A stretch of 64,000 nt of DNA from CAMEGH01 sp052103595 (GTDB lineage Bacteria > Patescibacteriota > Saccharimonadia > Saccharimonadales > Saccharimonadaceae): positions 310,001 to 374,000 of the forward strand of contig JBQEKC010000001.1 of the NCBI GenBank assembly GCA_052103595.1, in the 5' to 3' direction. Positions 1-8,260 of this stretch are shown here, one piece after another. Positions within the stretch are counted from its first letter, which is position 1, and every line of letters begins with the position of its first letter. Position numbers and translations under genes: made by a program. The notes under the pieces were generated by a model, which did no database searches, had not been told where the DNA came from, and saw nothing but the letters and a program-made list of their open reading frames with translations.

Positions 1-537
1 GTGAACCCTATGTCTATCTCGAAGATTGGCAGTCCTGTGATGCTTCGTGGGCGCTCCATCAATGATCGCAACGATGTCGTGGCGCTACTGCAAGCCGAGC
101 TTGAAACCGACTACCACGTTGCTCGCGAGCGCGCTCGCATGCTAGCAGAGCACACGTTCGACACCTGCCATCGTGGCGCCGACAAGGAGGTTCCTGGCAC
201 TTCACGACGGTTTCATCATCTGTTCATCGCCGAGAAGGATGGCGTTTTCGCCGGGTGTATTCACCTGACGATTTACGATCGGCGCGAGCTGCCCACCATC
301 CATTCGCTGCTGTCTGTTCAGCCTGACGCAGAAGATGTATGGCGTAAGCTGTTCGAACATGCGGAAACGTTTGCCCATTCGTTCGATTGCCACGAACTCG
401 GGGCGATGGTTTCGACGGAGAATTCTGCTATGGTCACTTTCTACCAGCGCAAGGGCTTCCGAACCATCGGCGTCATCGAACGGTATCACGAAACAGCGGC
501 ACACCGCGCGGTGCTTCAGAAGAAGTTTGCTATGTAG
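1..537 (+). CDS. GNAT-family N-acetyltransferase
   Basis: The 178-residue product has the GCN5-related acetyltransferase layout: a central beta strand region around residues 70-88 (HLFIAEKDGVFAGCIHL) and a C-terminal acetyl-CoA-binding end with the family-type FYQRKGFRTIG motif near residues 145-157. The substrate cannot be told. The gene begins at the first base of the window with GTG. An in-frame ATG lies at 10, and since nothing upstream is visible the true start is unsettled. It is a single gene followed by its own terminator and convergent with the aldolase gene. Confidence 0.75.
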   Translation: MNPMSISKIGSPVMLRGRSINDRNDVVALLQAELETDYHVARERARMLAEHTFDTCHRGADKEVPGTSRRFHHLFIAEKDGVFAGCIHLTIYDRRELPTIHSLLSVQPDAEDVWRKLFEHAETFAHSFDCHELGAMVSTENSAMVTFYQRKGFRTIGVIERYHETAAHRAVLQKKFAM

Positions 538-573
538 CAAGGACGTCTTTATGCTCACTGCAGCATAAAGCAA

Positions 574-606
574 CCCCACTCTTTCAACAGGAGTGGGGCT
601 TTTCTT
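574..606 (+). terminator. Intrinsic terminator after the acetyltransferase gene
   Basis: The arms CCCCACTC (574-581) and GAGTGGGG (591-598) form an 8-bp stem with a 9-nt loop, followed by CTTTTCTTTTT. Confidence 0.85.
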
Positions 607-622
607 TTTATAGTAAAAGGCG

Positions 623-1510
623 CTACGAAATCGAGGCGCGGTAGATACTATCGATAGCGTCACCAAGCGTTTCGTTGAATACTTCGTCTGTTTGCGAAAC
701 GCGCAAATCACCACTAAGCGCACGGCTAAAGCTCGCGATCACTCCATGGTTGTTGGCAAGCTTCTCGTTTGCTTCATCGCGTGAGTAGCCGCCTGAAAGC
801 GCCACTACGCGTACCACATTTGGATGCTCAACCAGAAGCGCATAAAAATCGTCCACCGACGGAAGGGTAAGTTTTAACATTATTTTTTGCGATACATGAA
901 GAGTATCAAGCGATGCCAACAAAAAGTCATGCAGCGACTCTTCAACCTGCGCTTTGTCTTTAGCGTGAATGTCAACTTCTGGCTCGATAATGGGTACCAG
1001 CTCCGCTGCACAAATTTGACGCGCAACTTCAAACTGTTGATCAACCACTTGAGCAATGCCGTCTTCGTTGTACGCTTTAATCACCGAGCGCATTTTTGTG
1101 CCAAAGATACCTTTTTGCTTGGCTTCATGAAGCAAGTCATCGAGTGCTGGCATAGGCTTCATAAGCTGCACACCATCTTTTTCTTCGGCTAGACCATCAT
1201 CGATCTTCAGAAATGGCACAATACCTTTCTGTTGCCATAGATAATCGGCCGTATCAAGTCCTTCAATCTGGCTATTCATGGTTTGCTTAAACAAAATTGC
1301 GCCTAAAATTGCCTGGCTGTTAAAGCACTCACTGGTAATGATGCGCGTACGCATAGTGTGAACCAAGTCGTACATCGACGCTTCATCACTATAGGTGTCT
1401 TGCATAACCCCATAGGCTGCAAGCGCCGTAGGCGTACTACCACCGCTTTGATCAAGCGCGGCGATAAATCCTTTATCGTGTTGTATTCGTTGGAGTTGTT
1501 CGCTGTTCAT
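623..1510 (-). CDS. fda: Fructose-bisphosphate aldolase, class I
   Basis: This 295-residue protein matches the length and motifs of the short bacterial class I aldolases (Staphylococcus Fda type), which cleave fructose-1,6-bisphosphate through a lysine Schiff base. Visible motifs are ALDQSGGSTP near residue 18, GTKMRSVI near 136, IIEPEVD near 174 and KIMLKLTLPS near 208, which should carry the Schiff-base lysine. The ATG has no Shine-Dalgarno; an extended -10 box (TGC TACTAT, 1517-1525) ends 6 nt before it, so the mRNA is probably leaderless. A class II aldolase is encoded at 53824-54741. Confidence 0.88.
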   Translation of the reverse strand: MNSEQLQRIQHDKGFIAALDQSGGSTPTALAAYGVMQDTYSDEASMYDLVHTMRTRIITSECFNSQAILGAILFKQTMNSQIEGLDTADYLWQQKGIVPFLKIDDGLAEEKDGVQLMKPMPALDDLLHEAKQKGIFGTKMRSVIKAYNEDGIAQVVDQQFEVARQICAAELVPIIEPEVDIHAKDKAQVEESLHDFLLASLDTLHVSQKIMLKLTLPSVDDFYALLVEHPNVVRVVALSGGYSRDEANEKLANNHGVIASFSRALSGDLRVSQTDEVFNETLGDAIDSIYRASIS

Positions 1511-1516
1511 ATACCC

Positions 1517-1525
1517 ATAGTAGCA
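1517..1525 (-). promoter_or_regulatory. Extended -10 promoter of fda (leaderless)
   Basis: TGC plus TACTAT read on the minus strand, with 6 nt to the ATG at 1510. No clear -35 box is seen. Confidence 0.6.
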
Positions 1526-1536
1526 TGTCGAGCATG

Positions 1537-3156
1537 CTAGCTATAGTGAATATCCCGTTTACAAAACGCCGCTACGCCGATTAAAAGCCCAGCTAAGCTT
1601 CCCATTGCAATAAGACTAAGTGGCAACCAATCGATAGACTCGAGTGGTGGTGTCGCAAGGTGCTCCATCAACGAAAGATTCATGATCCATTGCTCTAGTT
1701 GCACAATCGGGCCAAGCCATAACGCAAACGCCACAAAGCCAAAATAAAGCCACACTACACCACCTGCCAGCCGCGGTAGCACACCAAAGAGCAGCACATA
1801 AATCCCTACGAACGCGAGCAGTACTGGCGCATACGAAAGCGCCGCTAGTACATATTCACCAATATCAGCACGATAGTCAGAAAACGCATTTGTCATCACA
1901 GAAAGTAGCAATCCCACAACCATCAACATGACGACACTGCCTCCCAGGATAATCGCCAAATGCTGCCCGATCCACTTCAAGCGCGAAAGCTTCGTAGCAA
2001 GCACACTCTCAAGACTTCCGCTAGATTCTTCACTGCGCAGCCTTCCGAGTGCATGGATAGCGTAACCGAACACCATCAAGCAAGCGATCGAGATCATTGC
2101 TGACATGAATGATGGAATTAATGCACCAACGCCGCCAATTGCTTCTATTGTTTGACGCATACCATCTGCACTATCGAAAATCTCGCCCATTTGTGGCACA
2201 AATAGTGCGATCGTGCCAACCATCACCACCAGGCCAATAAACCATCCAGTAAATACATTCTTTTGCAGATGCCACGCCAGCCCAAGTGGAGTGCGCAAAA
2301 ATCGGCTCGCACGCACTTTACCAGCACGACTCGGTAGTAGTCCTGCACCAACATCGCGACGGGCAAGTAGTAGCAAGCTTACTATAATTGCTACACTGGC
2401 CACGCCGCCAGAAATCACTAATGGCCACCATTCACTCACCGTCAACGGACGCGTGGCTTGCAACCAGCCAAATGGACTAAGAGCGCTCAACCAGGCGGGT
2501 TCATGAATTCCATCGGCATTCGTTCGGCCCAGAAAGTCACCCGCGCCTCGAAGCAAAAACCCAACGCCAATTAATCCAGCCAACATGCCATTAGCACTTC
2601 GCCCGCTTTCGACCAATTGCACTACCACTGCCGCAATCGCCGCCCATACAAAGCCGAACGCGCCCATCGCAACGGCATAAAGCCATGATTGCCCAGTACC
2701 CCATGCAGGATCCATCGCTTCCATGCCAACACCAATGCCAAGGGCAATCGCTCCATTAACGCCAAATGCTACAATCAGCGCCGCTACAAGCCCTGCAGCG
2801 CGGTGCACTTGCCCCGAAAGTAACAGTTCCTGCGCGCCAATTTCTTCGTTATGACGAGTGTGGCGCACAATCAACAGCGTATTGATAAACGCAATCGCCA
2901 ACCCCCACCACAGCAATGTTTCAACCATCATAAATGCACCAAACGTCGGCTCGTCCATTGGTCCAACCATAAAGAGCATTGCCGGGTTAAGATTAAGTGT
3001 GGCATACATTGTCGCGAGGCTTTCTGGGTCGCCATACACATCCTGTAACAGCGGCACCATTGCAATCAAAAGCAGCACAAACCCCACAATCCATAACGGT
3101 AATTTAATACGATCACGCCGTAAAATAAGCTTGATCAGCGTCCACAATCCCGCCAT
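1537..3156 (-). CDS. ABC-2 type exporter permease (polyketide-antibiotic exporter family)
   Basis: This 539-residue integral membrane protein has about twelve hydrophobic segments in two similar halves and an N-terminal LIKLILRRDRIKLPLWIVGF motif. It resembles COG3559 permeases, the membrane half of ABC exporters linked to polyketide or drug export. It begins 2 bp after the ATPase gene ends, so the two form an operon and almost certainly one transporter. The substrate is unknown; drug or peptide export is only a family-level inference. Confidence 0.75.
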   Translation of the reverse strand: MAGLWTLIKLILRRDRIKLPLWIVGFVLLLIAMVPLLQDVYGDPESLATMYATLNLNPAMLFMVGPMDEPTFGAFMMVETLLWWGLAIAFINTLLIVRHTRHNEEIGAQELLLSGQVHRAAGLVAALIVAFGVNGAIALGIGVGMEAMDPAWGTGQSWLYAVAMGAFGFVWAAIAAVVVQLVESGRSANGMLAGLIGVGFLLRGAGDFLGRTNADGIHEPAWLSALSPFGWLQATRPLTVSEWWPLVISGGVASVAIIVSLLLLARRDVGAGLLPSRAGKVRASRFLRTPLGLAWHLQKNVFTGWFIGLVVMVGTIALFVPQMGEIFDSADGMRQTIEAIGGVGALIPSFMSAMISIACLMVFGYAIHALGRLRSEESSGSLESVLATKLSRLKWIGQHLAIILGGSVVMLMVVGLLLSVMTNAFSDYRADIGEYVLAALSYAPVLLAFVGIYVLLFGVLPRLAGGVVWLYFGFVAFALWLGPIVQLEQWIMNLSLMEHLATPPLESIDWLPLSLIAMGSLAGLLIGVAAFCKRDIHYS

Positions 3157-3158
3157 TA

Positions 3159-3878
3159 CTACTTTTCCCTGTACTGGCTTAGGAAGAGTGATTCGAGGTT
3201 GTCGTGGTCTTGTTTGAGCTCGGCGAGCGTCATGACTTGCACTGTTTTTCCTTCGCGGATGATGGTAATGCGGTCACACAATACTTCCGCCTCCGACAAA
3301 ATATGGCTCGAAAGCAGCACTGTTTTACCTTCCGTCTTTAACGCACGAATTTCTTCCTGAAAAATCTGTTCCATCAGTGGATCAAGTCCACTCGTTGGCT
3401 CATCAAGAATATAGAGTTCAACATCACTCGCCAGCGCCGCCACCAGGGCAACTTTCTGGCGATTACCCTTTGAATATGTATGAAATTTCTTACGTGGATC
3501 AAGCTCGAACCGTTCAAGCAACCGTGCACGTCGCGCTTCATCTAACCCGCCGCGCAGATTCCCTAAAATATCAATGATTTCACCACCTGTAAGGTTGGGC
3601 CAAAAGTTTACATCGCCCGGTACATACGCCAACTGCTTGTGCAGTTTCACAGCATGCTTCCACGGGTCTTCACCAAACAACGCCACATCGCCACTCGTTT
3701 TGCGTAGTTCACCCAATAAAATCCGAATTGTTGTTGATTTTCCAGCGCCATTTGGCCCTAAAAAGCCGTGCACTTCGCCTTTTTTAATTTGTAAATCAAA
3801 CTCATCAAGCGCCACTGCTTTGCCAAATTTTTTGACGAGTGAATACACCTCAATCACCGTATCGTTTTTGCTAGCCAC
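3159..3878 (-). CDS. ABC transporter ATP-binding protein
   Basis: The 239-residue nucleotide-binding subunit has Walker A GPNGAGKST (about residues 40-48), a degenerate signature YSKGNRQKV in place of LSGGQ, Walker B LYILDEPTSGLDP and a following SSHILSEAE switch histidine. It belongs to the CcmA/drug-efflux ATPases and precedes its permease. The GTG start has an AAGGGGAA Shine-Dalgarno a few bases upstream. A TACAAT -10 box lies at 3905-3910, so this gene has a short ordinary leader, unlike many neighbours. Confidence 0.85.
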   Translation of the reverse strand: MASKNDTVIEVYSLVKKFGKAVALDEFDLQIKKGEVHGFLGPNGAGKSTTIRILLGELRKTSGDVALFGEDPWKHAVKLHKQLAYVPGDVNFWPNLTGGEIIDILGNLRGGLDEARRARLLERFELDPRKKFHTYSKGNRQKVALVAALASDVELYILDEPTSGLDPLMEQIFQEEIRALKTEGKTVLLSSHILSEAEVLCDRITIIREGKTVQVMTLAELKQDHDNLESLFLSQYREK

Positions 3879-3977
3879 AACTTCCCCTTTATTCTTATGC
3901 CTTTATTGTACTATAGCTAGTGTTTTTGCGCACGACATAGCCCCGCTGACTTGTTTATGGTACAGTGAGGCTACTGC

Positions 3978-4673
3978 ATGATGCATTATTCTACTGTTTA
4001 TTTTATTGACCTCGACCGCTGTCTGATTGATATTGAGATACCGTATGGTGAATTTATACGCCAATTGCAACATTTTTGTGGAAGCGAAGTGCACAAAACT
4101 ACCTTGCAGCTACGCTCAAACATAGAAGCCTCGGGCGGATCGTTTGACCCGATTACTTCTTTGCTCGATACGAGCGTAGCCAGCAAGACTGCGGTCTACG
4201 AAGCACTTGCAAATACCGCACGATACACCGACACCACCCGAATATTCTTACCGGGCGCGAAAGAGTTGCTCATCAAACTGCAGGAACAGGACAAAAAATT
4301 CATGGTTCTTACCTACGGTGGCGAGCAGTGGCAAACCACCAAATTACGTGCCGCCGGCTTTATAAAGAACGATGATCCTGCAAAAAATATCCCGACGCAT
4401 ATCACTCAACAAAAGCAAAAAGGTACGTTAATCGCCAGCTGGCAACAGCCCGATGGAAGATTTTTACTGCCGCGCGAACTTTTTGGGACAGAGGTTACTG
4501 CAGACAGTGTCGTGCTCATCGATGACAAAGCAGAGAGTTTCGCAGGCTTCCCAAGCGAGCCTTCAAAGGGATTTTACGTGCCAGCAAAAGTCAGTGATGT
4601 TACGGCGATTTTACCGTCAAACGTACAGCAAGTAGCAACACTTCATGAAGTTGCGCGATACTTATTCCTCTAA
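3978..4673 (+). CDS. HAD-superfamily hydrolase
   Basis: The 231-residue protein has the haloacid dehalogenase signature: motif I FIDLDRCLID with nucleophile D11 and acid D13, a VLTYGG threonine motif II, and motif IV VVLIDDKAES. These enzymes are usually phosphatases; the substrate is not evident. ATG codons occur at 3978 and 3981. An extended -10 box (TGG TACAGT, 3958-3966) lies 11 nt upstream, leaving only a few leader bases. The stop codon sits inside a 12-bp terminator stem. Confidence 0.75.
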   Translation: MMHYSTVYFIDLDRCLIDIEIPYGEFIRQLQHFCGSEVHKTTLQLRSNIEASGGSFDPITSLLDTSVASKTAVYEALANTARYTDTTRIFLPGAKELLIKLQEQDKKFMVLTYGGEQWQTTKLRAAGFIKNDDPAKNIPTHITQQKQKGTLIASWQQPDGRFLLPRELFGTEVTADSVVLIDDKAESFAGFPSEPSKGFYVPAKVSDVTAILPSNVQQVATLHEVARYLFL

Positions 4674-4705
4674 ATAAGTATCGCTAGATATATTTCAGTT
4701 TTTCT
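4655..4705 (+). terminator. Terminator overlapping the HAD hydrolase stop codon
   Basis: GCGATACTTATT (4655-4666) pairs perfectly with AATAAGTATCGC (4673-4684), and the TAA stop (4671-4673) lies in the loop and stem. A weak T-rich tract follows after about 12 nt, so termination strength is uncertain. Confidence 0.6.
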
Positions 4706-4724
4706 TCTTAAAGCTACATAGAAC

Positions 4725-4895
4725 TTATACAAGTCGGTCTTTCGCTTTCACTCCCACCCAAATTCCAATCAATCCGCCAATAAGTCCGCCCAGGATACTC
4801 CATCCGCCAAAGGGTTCAGCGCCAAAAAGCGTCGGGACATAGCCACCCAGCGACATTCCAACGGTTGCGCCAAGCATAACGATTCTTTTATCCAT
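4725..4895 (-). CDS. Small membrane protein, 56 aa, unknown
   Basis: An open frame of 56 codons (begins MDKRIVMLGATVGMSLGGY, ends VKAKDRLV) lies just downstream of the DUF2207 gene. It has two hydrophobic, glycine-rich segments (about residues 5-25 and 31-48) and a charged tail, typical of small glycine-zipper membrane proteins. There is no clear Shine-Dalgarno before the ATG; the 25-nt gap to the upstream stop suggests co-transcription. No function is recognised. Coding status rests on the clean open frame, the membrane pattern and the position. Confidence 0.65.
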   Translation of the reverse strand: MDKRIVMLGATVGMSLGGYVPTLFGAEPFGGWSILGGLIGGLIGIWVGVKAKDRLV

Positions 4896-4920
4896 AGGGT
4901 TAGATCAGGCCAACTTTGTT

Positions 4921-6723
4921 TTATCGACCGCCGAAGCTTCCGCCGCCACCGCCGCCACCAGAATAGCCACCGCCACCTGAAAAACCACTACCACTCGAGT
5001 TACCGTCGCTCGAAATGAAGGTGGCTGACGTAGTTGTCGAAAAGTTTGAGATCGCCGATCCAATCATCGCACCATTAAAGGTGCTTTGCCCACTATACCA
5101 ACTTGGGTCGGTGCCACTGTCGTTGTAGGAGACTTCGAGCACTTTCGCCCAGTCTTTTTCTAACCCGAACAAAATTGCATATGGCAGCACTCGCTCATAC
5201 AGCCGTACGACTTGTTCTGTGTCGTTTGTATCTACTTTGGTTTTTTGGGCACCTTGCGGGCTTTGCAACACCTTCAGCCGGTCAGCTTCAGCTAGCTTGA
5301 TATACATCTTTAACCCTTCGAGGTATTCTTTCATTTCGCTTCCTTTTTTGGTGAGCGGTCGCATTGAAAGTGCCATAATCGTTACAAACACCACCACAAA
5401 GAACAGAGGAACTACCAACATCGCTGATACTCCCGGTTCGCGGCCGTCTTTCGTTTGCCAAATAAACACCACCACCGCAGCAGCAAGAGAAAGGAACGCA
5501 AGCACAATTGGCAATTTTGCGGCTTTTACTTTTTTGCGATATCCTTCAGAAATAGCACTGGCTATCTTTGTTTCGTAGACTAACTTATGTAATTTCGCTC
5601 CGGTTTTTTGATCGGCTGCATCAAGTGTATAGGTAGATCCTTCTTTTGCGCTGGCACCAAATAACGTCGTGACAACTTTCTTTTCATCCGCAGTGAGATC
5701 AGTTACTGTTAGCAACTTGAGTTTGTAGACGTGTTTTTCACCGCCAAACCAACTCTTTTTTGTCTCGGTTTCGATGATTTGTATATTATGACGCACCGCC
5801 AAATCAATAAACTGCGCCGGCAGTTCCGCTCGTGCGCCAGACACAACCGCTGCAGATTGCAACACCGAAATATCTTTTGGCGGCAAGTATTCGGGCACAA
5901 TCGTACCACGTCCCGGCTCATCTTTACCTCGTGTACGGCGTGCAACAAACATCGCAATAATCGAGGCGACCCCAAGTCCGACCGCAAGTATTGGCGCGTA
6001 CGTATTCATAAACGCATCAAGAGCACCTTCCTTATATGGCTCAAAAGCACCTTCCTTAAACTTCAGTACCATTGAAACGTTCTGACGAGCTGGTAATTCG
6101 CCGTTTGAGGTAAAGGTGATCACATCCCCACTTTGCGAAACGCGACATTCTTTGTCAGATCGAAAACGCCCCTCGTAACAAACGCTATCATCAGCAAATA
6201 AATTGCGTGTCGTATCATCAAGGTGGACACGGCCCGTCACCTTTCCAAATGGCTGGGGCGAACTCGTACCGACAGTGTCCCAGTAAAACTCCTGGTGATT
6301 ACCAAAGCTTTTAGTCACATCACGTAGCGTATACGTTAGTATATATGTTTGATCGCCACGCAGATACTCCTCTGTTCCCGTTGAAATAGCAATATCATTA
6401 CCCCGCTTTTCCTGCGAGTAGACTGCCTCTTCTTTACCGTTACGCGTTAGCGATTCAAACTGAAACGAGGTTGGATGTTTGTCGTAGACGTCTGGAATAG
6501 CTCGCACAACACCTTTGTTTTGGTCTTTATCTTCGGGAAATTCGGCGGTAAATGTTTCGACGACTTTCAATGTTGAACGCCCCTCATTGTCGCGCGACAA
6601 ATAATAGTCGCCAACAAAATCTTTGAACGTGAAGTCATTGACTCCCGCCGAGGCTACTTGTGGCGAGAGCACTGCTAGTACTGCTGCCATTGCTATTGCG
6701 ATGTATATTCCTAGCTTCTTCAT
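4921..6723 (-). CDS. DUF2207-type predicted membrane protein
   Basis: The 600-residue protein has an N-terminal signal peptide (MKKLGIYIAIAMAAVLAVLS...ASA), an extracytoplasmic beta-rich DUF2207 region, a membrane segment near residue 245, a cytoplasmic stretch, two more membrane segments near residues 440-490, and a C-terminal tail made almost only of Gly and Ser. The family is widespread but has no established function. The ATG at 6723 is chosen because a TGG TATGAT extended -10 box (6730-6738) ends 6 nt before it and the signal peptide starts there; longer upstream frames are rejected. Confidence 0.75.
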   Translation of the reverse strand: MKKLGIYIAIAMAAVLAVLSPQVASAGVNDFTFKDFVGDYYLSRDNEGRSTLKVVETFTAEFPEDKDQNKGVVRAIPDVYDKHPTSFQFESLTRNGKEEAVYSQEKRGNDIAISTGTEEYLRGDQTYILTYTLRDVTKSFGNHQEFYWDTVGTSSPQPFGKVTGRVHLDDTTRNLFADDSVCYEGRFRSDKECRVSQSGDVITFTSNGELPARQNVSMVLKFKEGAFEPYKEGALDAFMNTYAPILAVGLGVASIIAMFVARRTRGKDEPGRGTIVPEYLPPKDISVLQSAAVVSGARAELPAQFIDLAVRHNIQIIETETKKSWFGGEKHVYKLKLLTVTDLTADEKKVVTTLFGASAKEGSTYTLDAADQKTGAKLHKLVYETKIASAISEGYRKKVKAAKLPIVLAFLSLAAAVVVFIWQTKDGREPGVSAMLVVPLFFVVVFVTIMALSMRPLTKKGSEMKEYLEGLKMYIKLAEADRLKVLQSPQGAQKTKVDTNDTEQVVRLYERVLPYAILFGLEKDWAKVLEVSYNDSGTDPSWYSGQSTFNGAMIGSAISNFSTTTSATFISSDGNSSGSGFSGGGGYSGGGGGGGSFGGR

Positions 6724-6770
6724 ACCTCTATCATACCAAATTCTACGGCAGGTTGTGTATTCTAGCGGTT

Positions 6771-6799
6771 TTGACATTTTATACATTACTTGGTAAAAT
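6771..6799 (+). promoter_or_regulatory. Strong sigma70-type promoter of the 114-aa gene
   Basis: TTGACA (6771-6776), 17-nt spacer, TAAAAT (6794-6799) with a TGG extension. The predicted start near 6806 gives a leader of about 86 nt with an AAAGG Shine-Dalgarno. It is very similar to the promoter at 57796-57824. Confidence 0.8.
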
Positions 6800-6891
6800 A
6801 TAGATAATCCCTTCGCTCCACAGCAAGGTGGCTGCGCACGCAGTAACGCCCGTGTCGAGGGCTTCATCGACATTCCTGGAAAGGCACACTG

Positions 6892-7236
6892 ATGTCATCT
6901 AAAACGTTTACCCGATTCGTTCAGATCAAGAGTGGACCAACTGCCGAAGAGCTGATCGCAGCGCGTGACAGCACGGGCGACACAAGCGTCGTCTTTGCCT
7001 ACGACTTCATACGAAGGACAAACGGCTGCAACGATCGCCACGTGTACGAAGGCTCGTTCACTGCAAGTATCGTAGACGTCACCTCAGCAGTCAACGACAC
7101 CAACGCGCCGCTTGCGGTTGAAATGTTCACCTCATTGACCCCTCTACAGGACGAGCTCGTCACCATCACGTATGATCCGACGCAGCCAGAGGAAACCGAC
7201 CCGATCGGCATTCCTCGCCTCCCGGAGCACAGCTAA
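6892..7236 (+). CDS. Hypothetical protein, 114 aa
   Basis: A small soluble acidic protein rich in Thr, Asp and Ser with no signal peptide, membrane segment or motif I recognise (begins MSSKTFTRFVQIKSG). Coding status is supported by a GGAAAGG Shine-Dalgarno 7 nt before the ATG, a strong promoter and a terminator directly after it. It is a single-gene unit between the DUF2207 gene and a tRNA. Its preference for C-ending codons looks different from the adjoining operons, which could mean separate acquisition. Confidence 0.7.
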   Translation: MSSKTFTRFVQIKSGPTAEELIAARDSTGDTSVVFAYDFIRRTNGCNDRHVYEGSFTASIVDVTSAVNDTNAPLAVEMFTSLTPLQDELVTITYDPTQPEETDPIGIPRLPEHS

Positions 7237-7244
7237 GCGCTCAC

Positions 7245-7280
7245 GTAGCCTGCCGTACTCTGGGAGGCTACTTTTCTTTT
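7245..7280 (+). terminator. Terminator after the 114-aa gene
   Basis: GTAGCCT (7245-7251) pairs with AGGCTAC (7265-7271), followed by TTTTCTTTTTT. Confidence 0.85.
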
Positions 7281-7289
7281 TTCCCAATA

Positions 7290-7298
7290 TGGTATACT
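7290..7298 (+). promoter_or_regulatory. Extended -10 promoter of tRNA-Leu(CAG)
   Basis: TGG TATACT; the predicted start lies near 7305, only a few bases before the mature tRNA 5' end. Confidence 0.6.
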
Positions 7299-7308
7299 TG
7301 ATGTACAC

Positions 7309-7395
7309 GCAGATGTGGCGGAATTGGTAGACGCGCTAGCTTCAGGTGCTAGAGTCCTTCGGGACGTGGAGGTTCAAGTCCTCTCATCTGTACCA
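7309..7395 (+). tRNA. tRNA-Leu (anticodon CAG)
   Basis: An 87-nt class II tRNA. The acceptor stem GCAGATG pairs with CATCTGT (one G-U), the D region GGCGGAATTGGTAGACGCG is leucine-type, the anticodon stem CTAGC/GCTAG holds loop TTCAGGT (anticodon CAG), a variable arm AGTCCTTCGGGAC follows, and the T arm contains GGTTCAAGTCC. The 3' CCA is encoded (7393-7395). Confidence 0.95.
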
Positions 7396-7402
7396 AGGAA
7401 TG

Positions 7403-7430
7403 AACATCGCTTTCACGGCGGTGTTTTTTC
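7403..7430 (+). terminator. Terminator of tRNA-Leu(CAG)
   Basis: AACATCGC (7403-7410) pairs with GCGGTGTT (7418-7425, one T-G pair), followed by TTTTT. Confidence 0.85.
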
Positions 7431-7447
7431 ATTGATACACATATGCA

Positions 7448-7489
7448 TATATCGCCTTCGTTACGCGATATAGACGCTCACGAAGGCGA
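7448..7489. repeat. Overlapping, mutually exclusive inverted repeats
   Basis: TATATCGC (7448-7455) pairs with GCGATATA (7465-7472). The overlapping TCGCCTTCG (7452-7460) pairs equally well with CGAAGGCGA (7481-7489). Only one helix can form at a time. The repeats lie between the convergent tRNA-Leu(CAG) and 126-aa gene; nothing else is seen in this gap. Confidence 0.6.
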
Positions 7490-7535
7490 CTTCACGGCGA
7501 TTGCTCAGCCGGAATAACCTCAAGGACATTCGGAT

Positions 7536-7916
7536 TCATTGAAAAAGCGGAATTCGTGCGCCCACAACACGAAGCGTTACATCGCCTTGCGCGGGCACAT
7601 CATGCCAAATAGCTGTAGAATTATACTTCATACGAAGCGCACTGTTGGCATTGGTAATCGTGCCGCAATCTGCCGTATATAAACGGTAGTGCGCCATATC
7701 ACCACTATGCGAACGTTCTTTACTCAGCATATGACAGGTAGCGGTTCGCTCATTGTGGTAACTCAACAAGTAAGCCACCGCACCAACGATACTCACGATC
7801 ACAACGCAGCTTACTGCGAATAACTTCGCAACATCAGGCTTTGCGCAGCGTGCCACTGTTACTACGACCACGCACGCAAATGCCACAAGACAAAGCAACA
7901 GCACGACGAAATTCAT
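7536..7916 (-). CDS. Small membrane protein, 126 aa, unknown
   Basis: It has two N-terminal hydrophobic segments (about residues 2-22 and 30-50) followed by an extracytoplasmic tail of about 75 residues with two cysteines (TATCHML and TADCGT) that could form a disulfide. No family is recognised. The ATG at 7916 is chosen because AAGGGA lies 6 nt upstream; in-frame ATGs at 7922, 7931 and 7958 are less well placed. It has its own consensus promoter and a 60-nt leader. Confidence 0.65.
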   Translation of the reverse strand: MNFVVLLLCLVAFACVVVVTVARCAKPDVAKLFAVSCVVIVSIVGAVAYLLSYHNERTATCHMLSKERSHSGDMAHYRLYTADCGTITNANSALRMKYNSTAIWHDVPAQGDVTLRVVGARIPLFQ

Positions 7917-7982
7917 GATCATTCCCTTCATGTCGATACAAGAGGTTCGCACTTTCACATTACTGATAAAAGTGTAAGGGGT

Positions 7983-8010
7983 ATTATGAATTATTTACAA
8001 CAAATGTCAA
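7983..8010 (-). promoter_or_regulatory. Consensus promoter of the 126-aa membrane protein gene
   Basis: On the minus strand TTGACA (8005-8010), 16-nt spacer, CATAAT (7983-7988). The predicted start near 7976 is directly followed by a stem CACTTT/AAAGTG (7950-7955 with 7969-7974). Confidence 0.7.
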
Positions 8011-8020
8011 TGTAGATTGT

Positions 8021-8046
8021 ATATTAAAAACCGCCCTTACGGACGG
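8021..8046 (-). terminator. Terminator of tRNA-Leu(UAG)
   Basis: On the minus strand CCGTCC and GGGCGG form a 6-bp stem (one T-G) with loop GTAA, followed by TTTTT. Confidence 0.75.
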
Positions 8047-8065
8047 CCTTTTTGATAAACCCATC

Positions 8066-8150
8066 TGGTACAGGTGAAAGGACTTGAACCTTCACGCCTT
8101 ACGGCACGTGCTCCTAAGGCACGCGTGTCTACCAATTCCACCACACCTGC
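8066..8150 (-). tRNA. tRNA-Leu (anticodon UAG)
   Basis: An 85-nt class II tRNA. The acceptor GCAGGTG pairs with CACCTGT, the anticodon stem CGTGC/GCACG holds loop CTTAGGA (anticodon TAG), a variable arm TGCCGTAAGGCG follows, and the T arm contains GGTTCAAGTCC. CCA is encoded. A TGC TACAAT extended -10 (8182-8190) lies about 32 nt upstream. Confidence 0.95.
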
Positions 8151-8229
8151 ATACGCTTGGCGATGGGCTTTGTTCTGTGTTATTGTAGCAAACTTTTTTT
8201 ATTTCGGCTAGCGTTTTTCTTCCCAAAAC

Positions 8230-8260
8230 AAAAAGGCGTGAGCTTTTGCTACGCCTTTTT
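8230..8260 (-). terminator. Terminator overlapping the rsmD stop codon
   Basis: AAAAAGGCGT and ACGCCTTTTT form a 10-bp stem (8230-8239 with 8251-8260); the last Lys-Ala codons and the TAG stop of rsmD lie in its 5' arm. Confidence 0.85.

Noticed and set aside
6724..6873. Extension of the DUF2207 gene upstream of 6723.
   Set aside because: The signal peptide begins at 6723 and the promoter box lies inside the extension.
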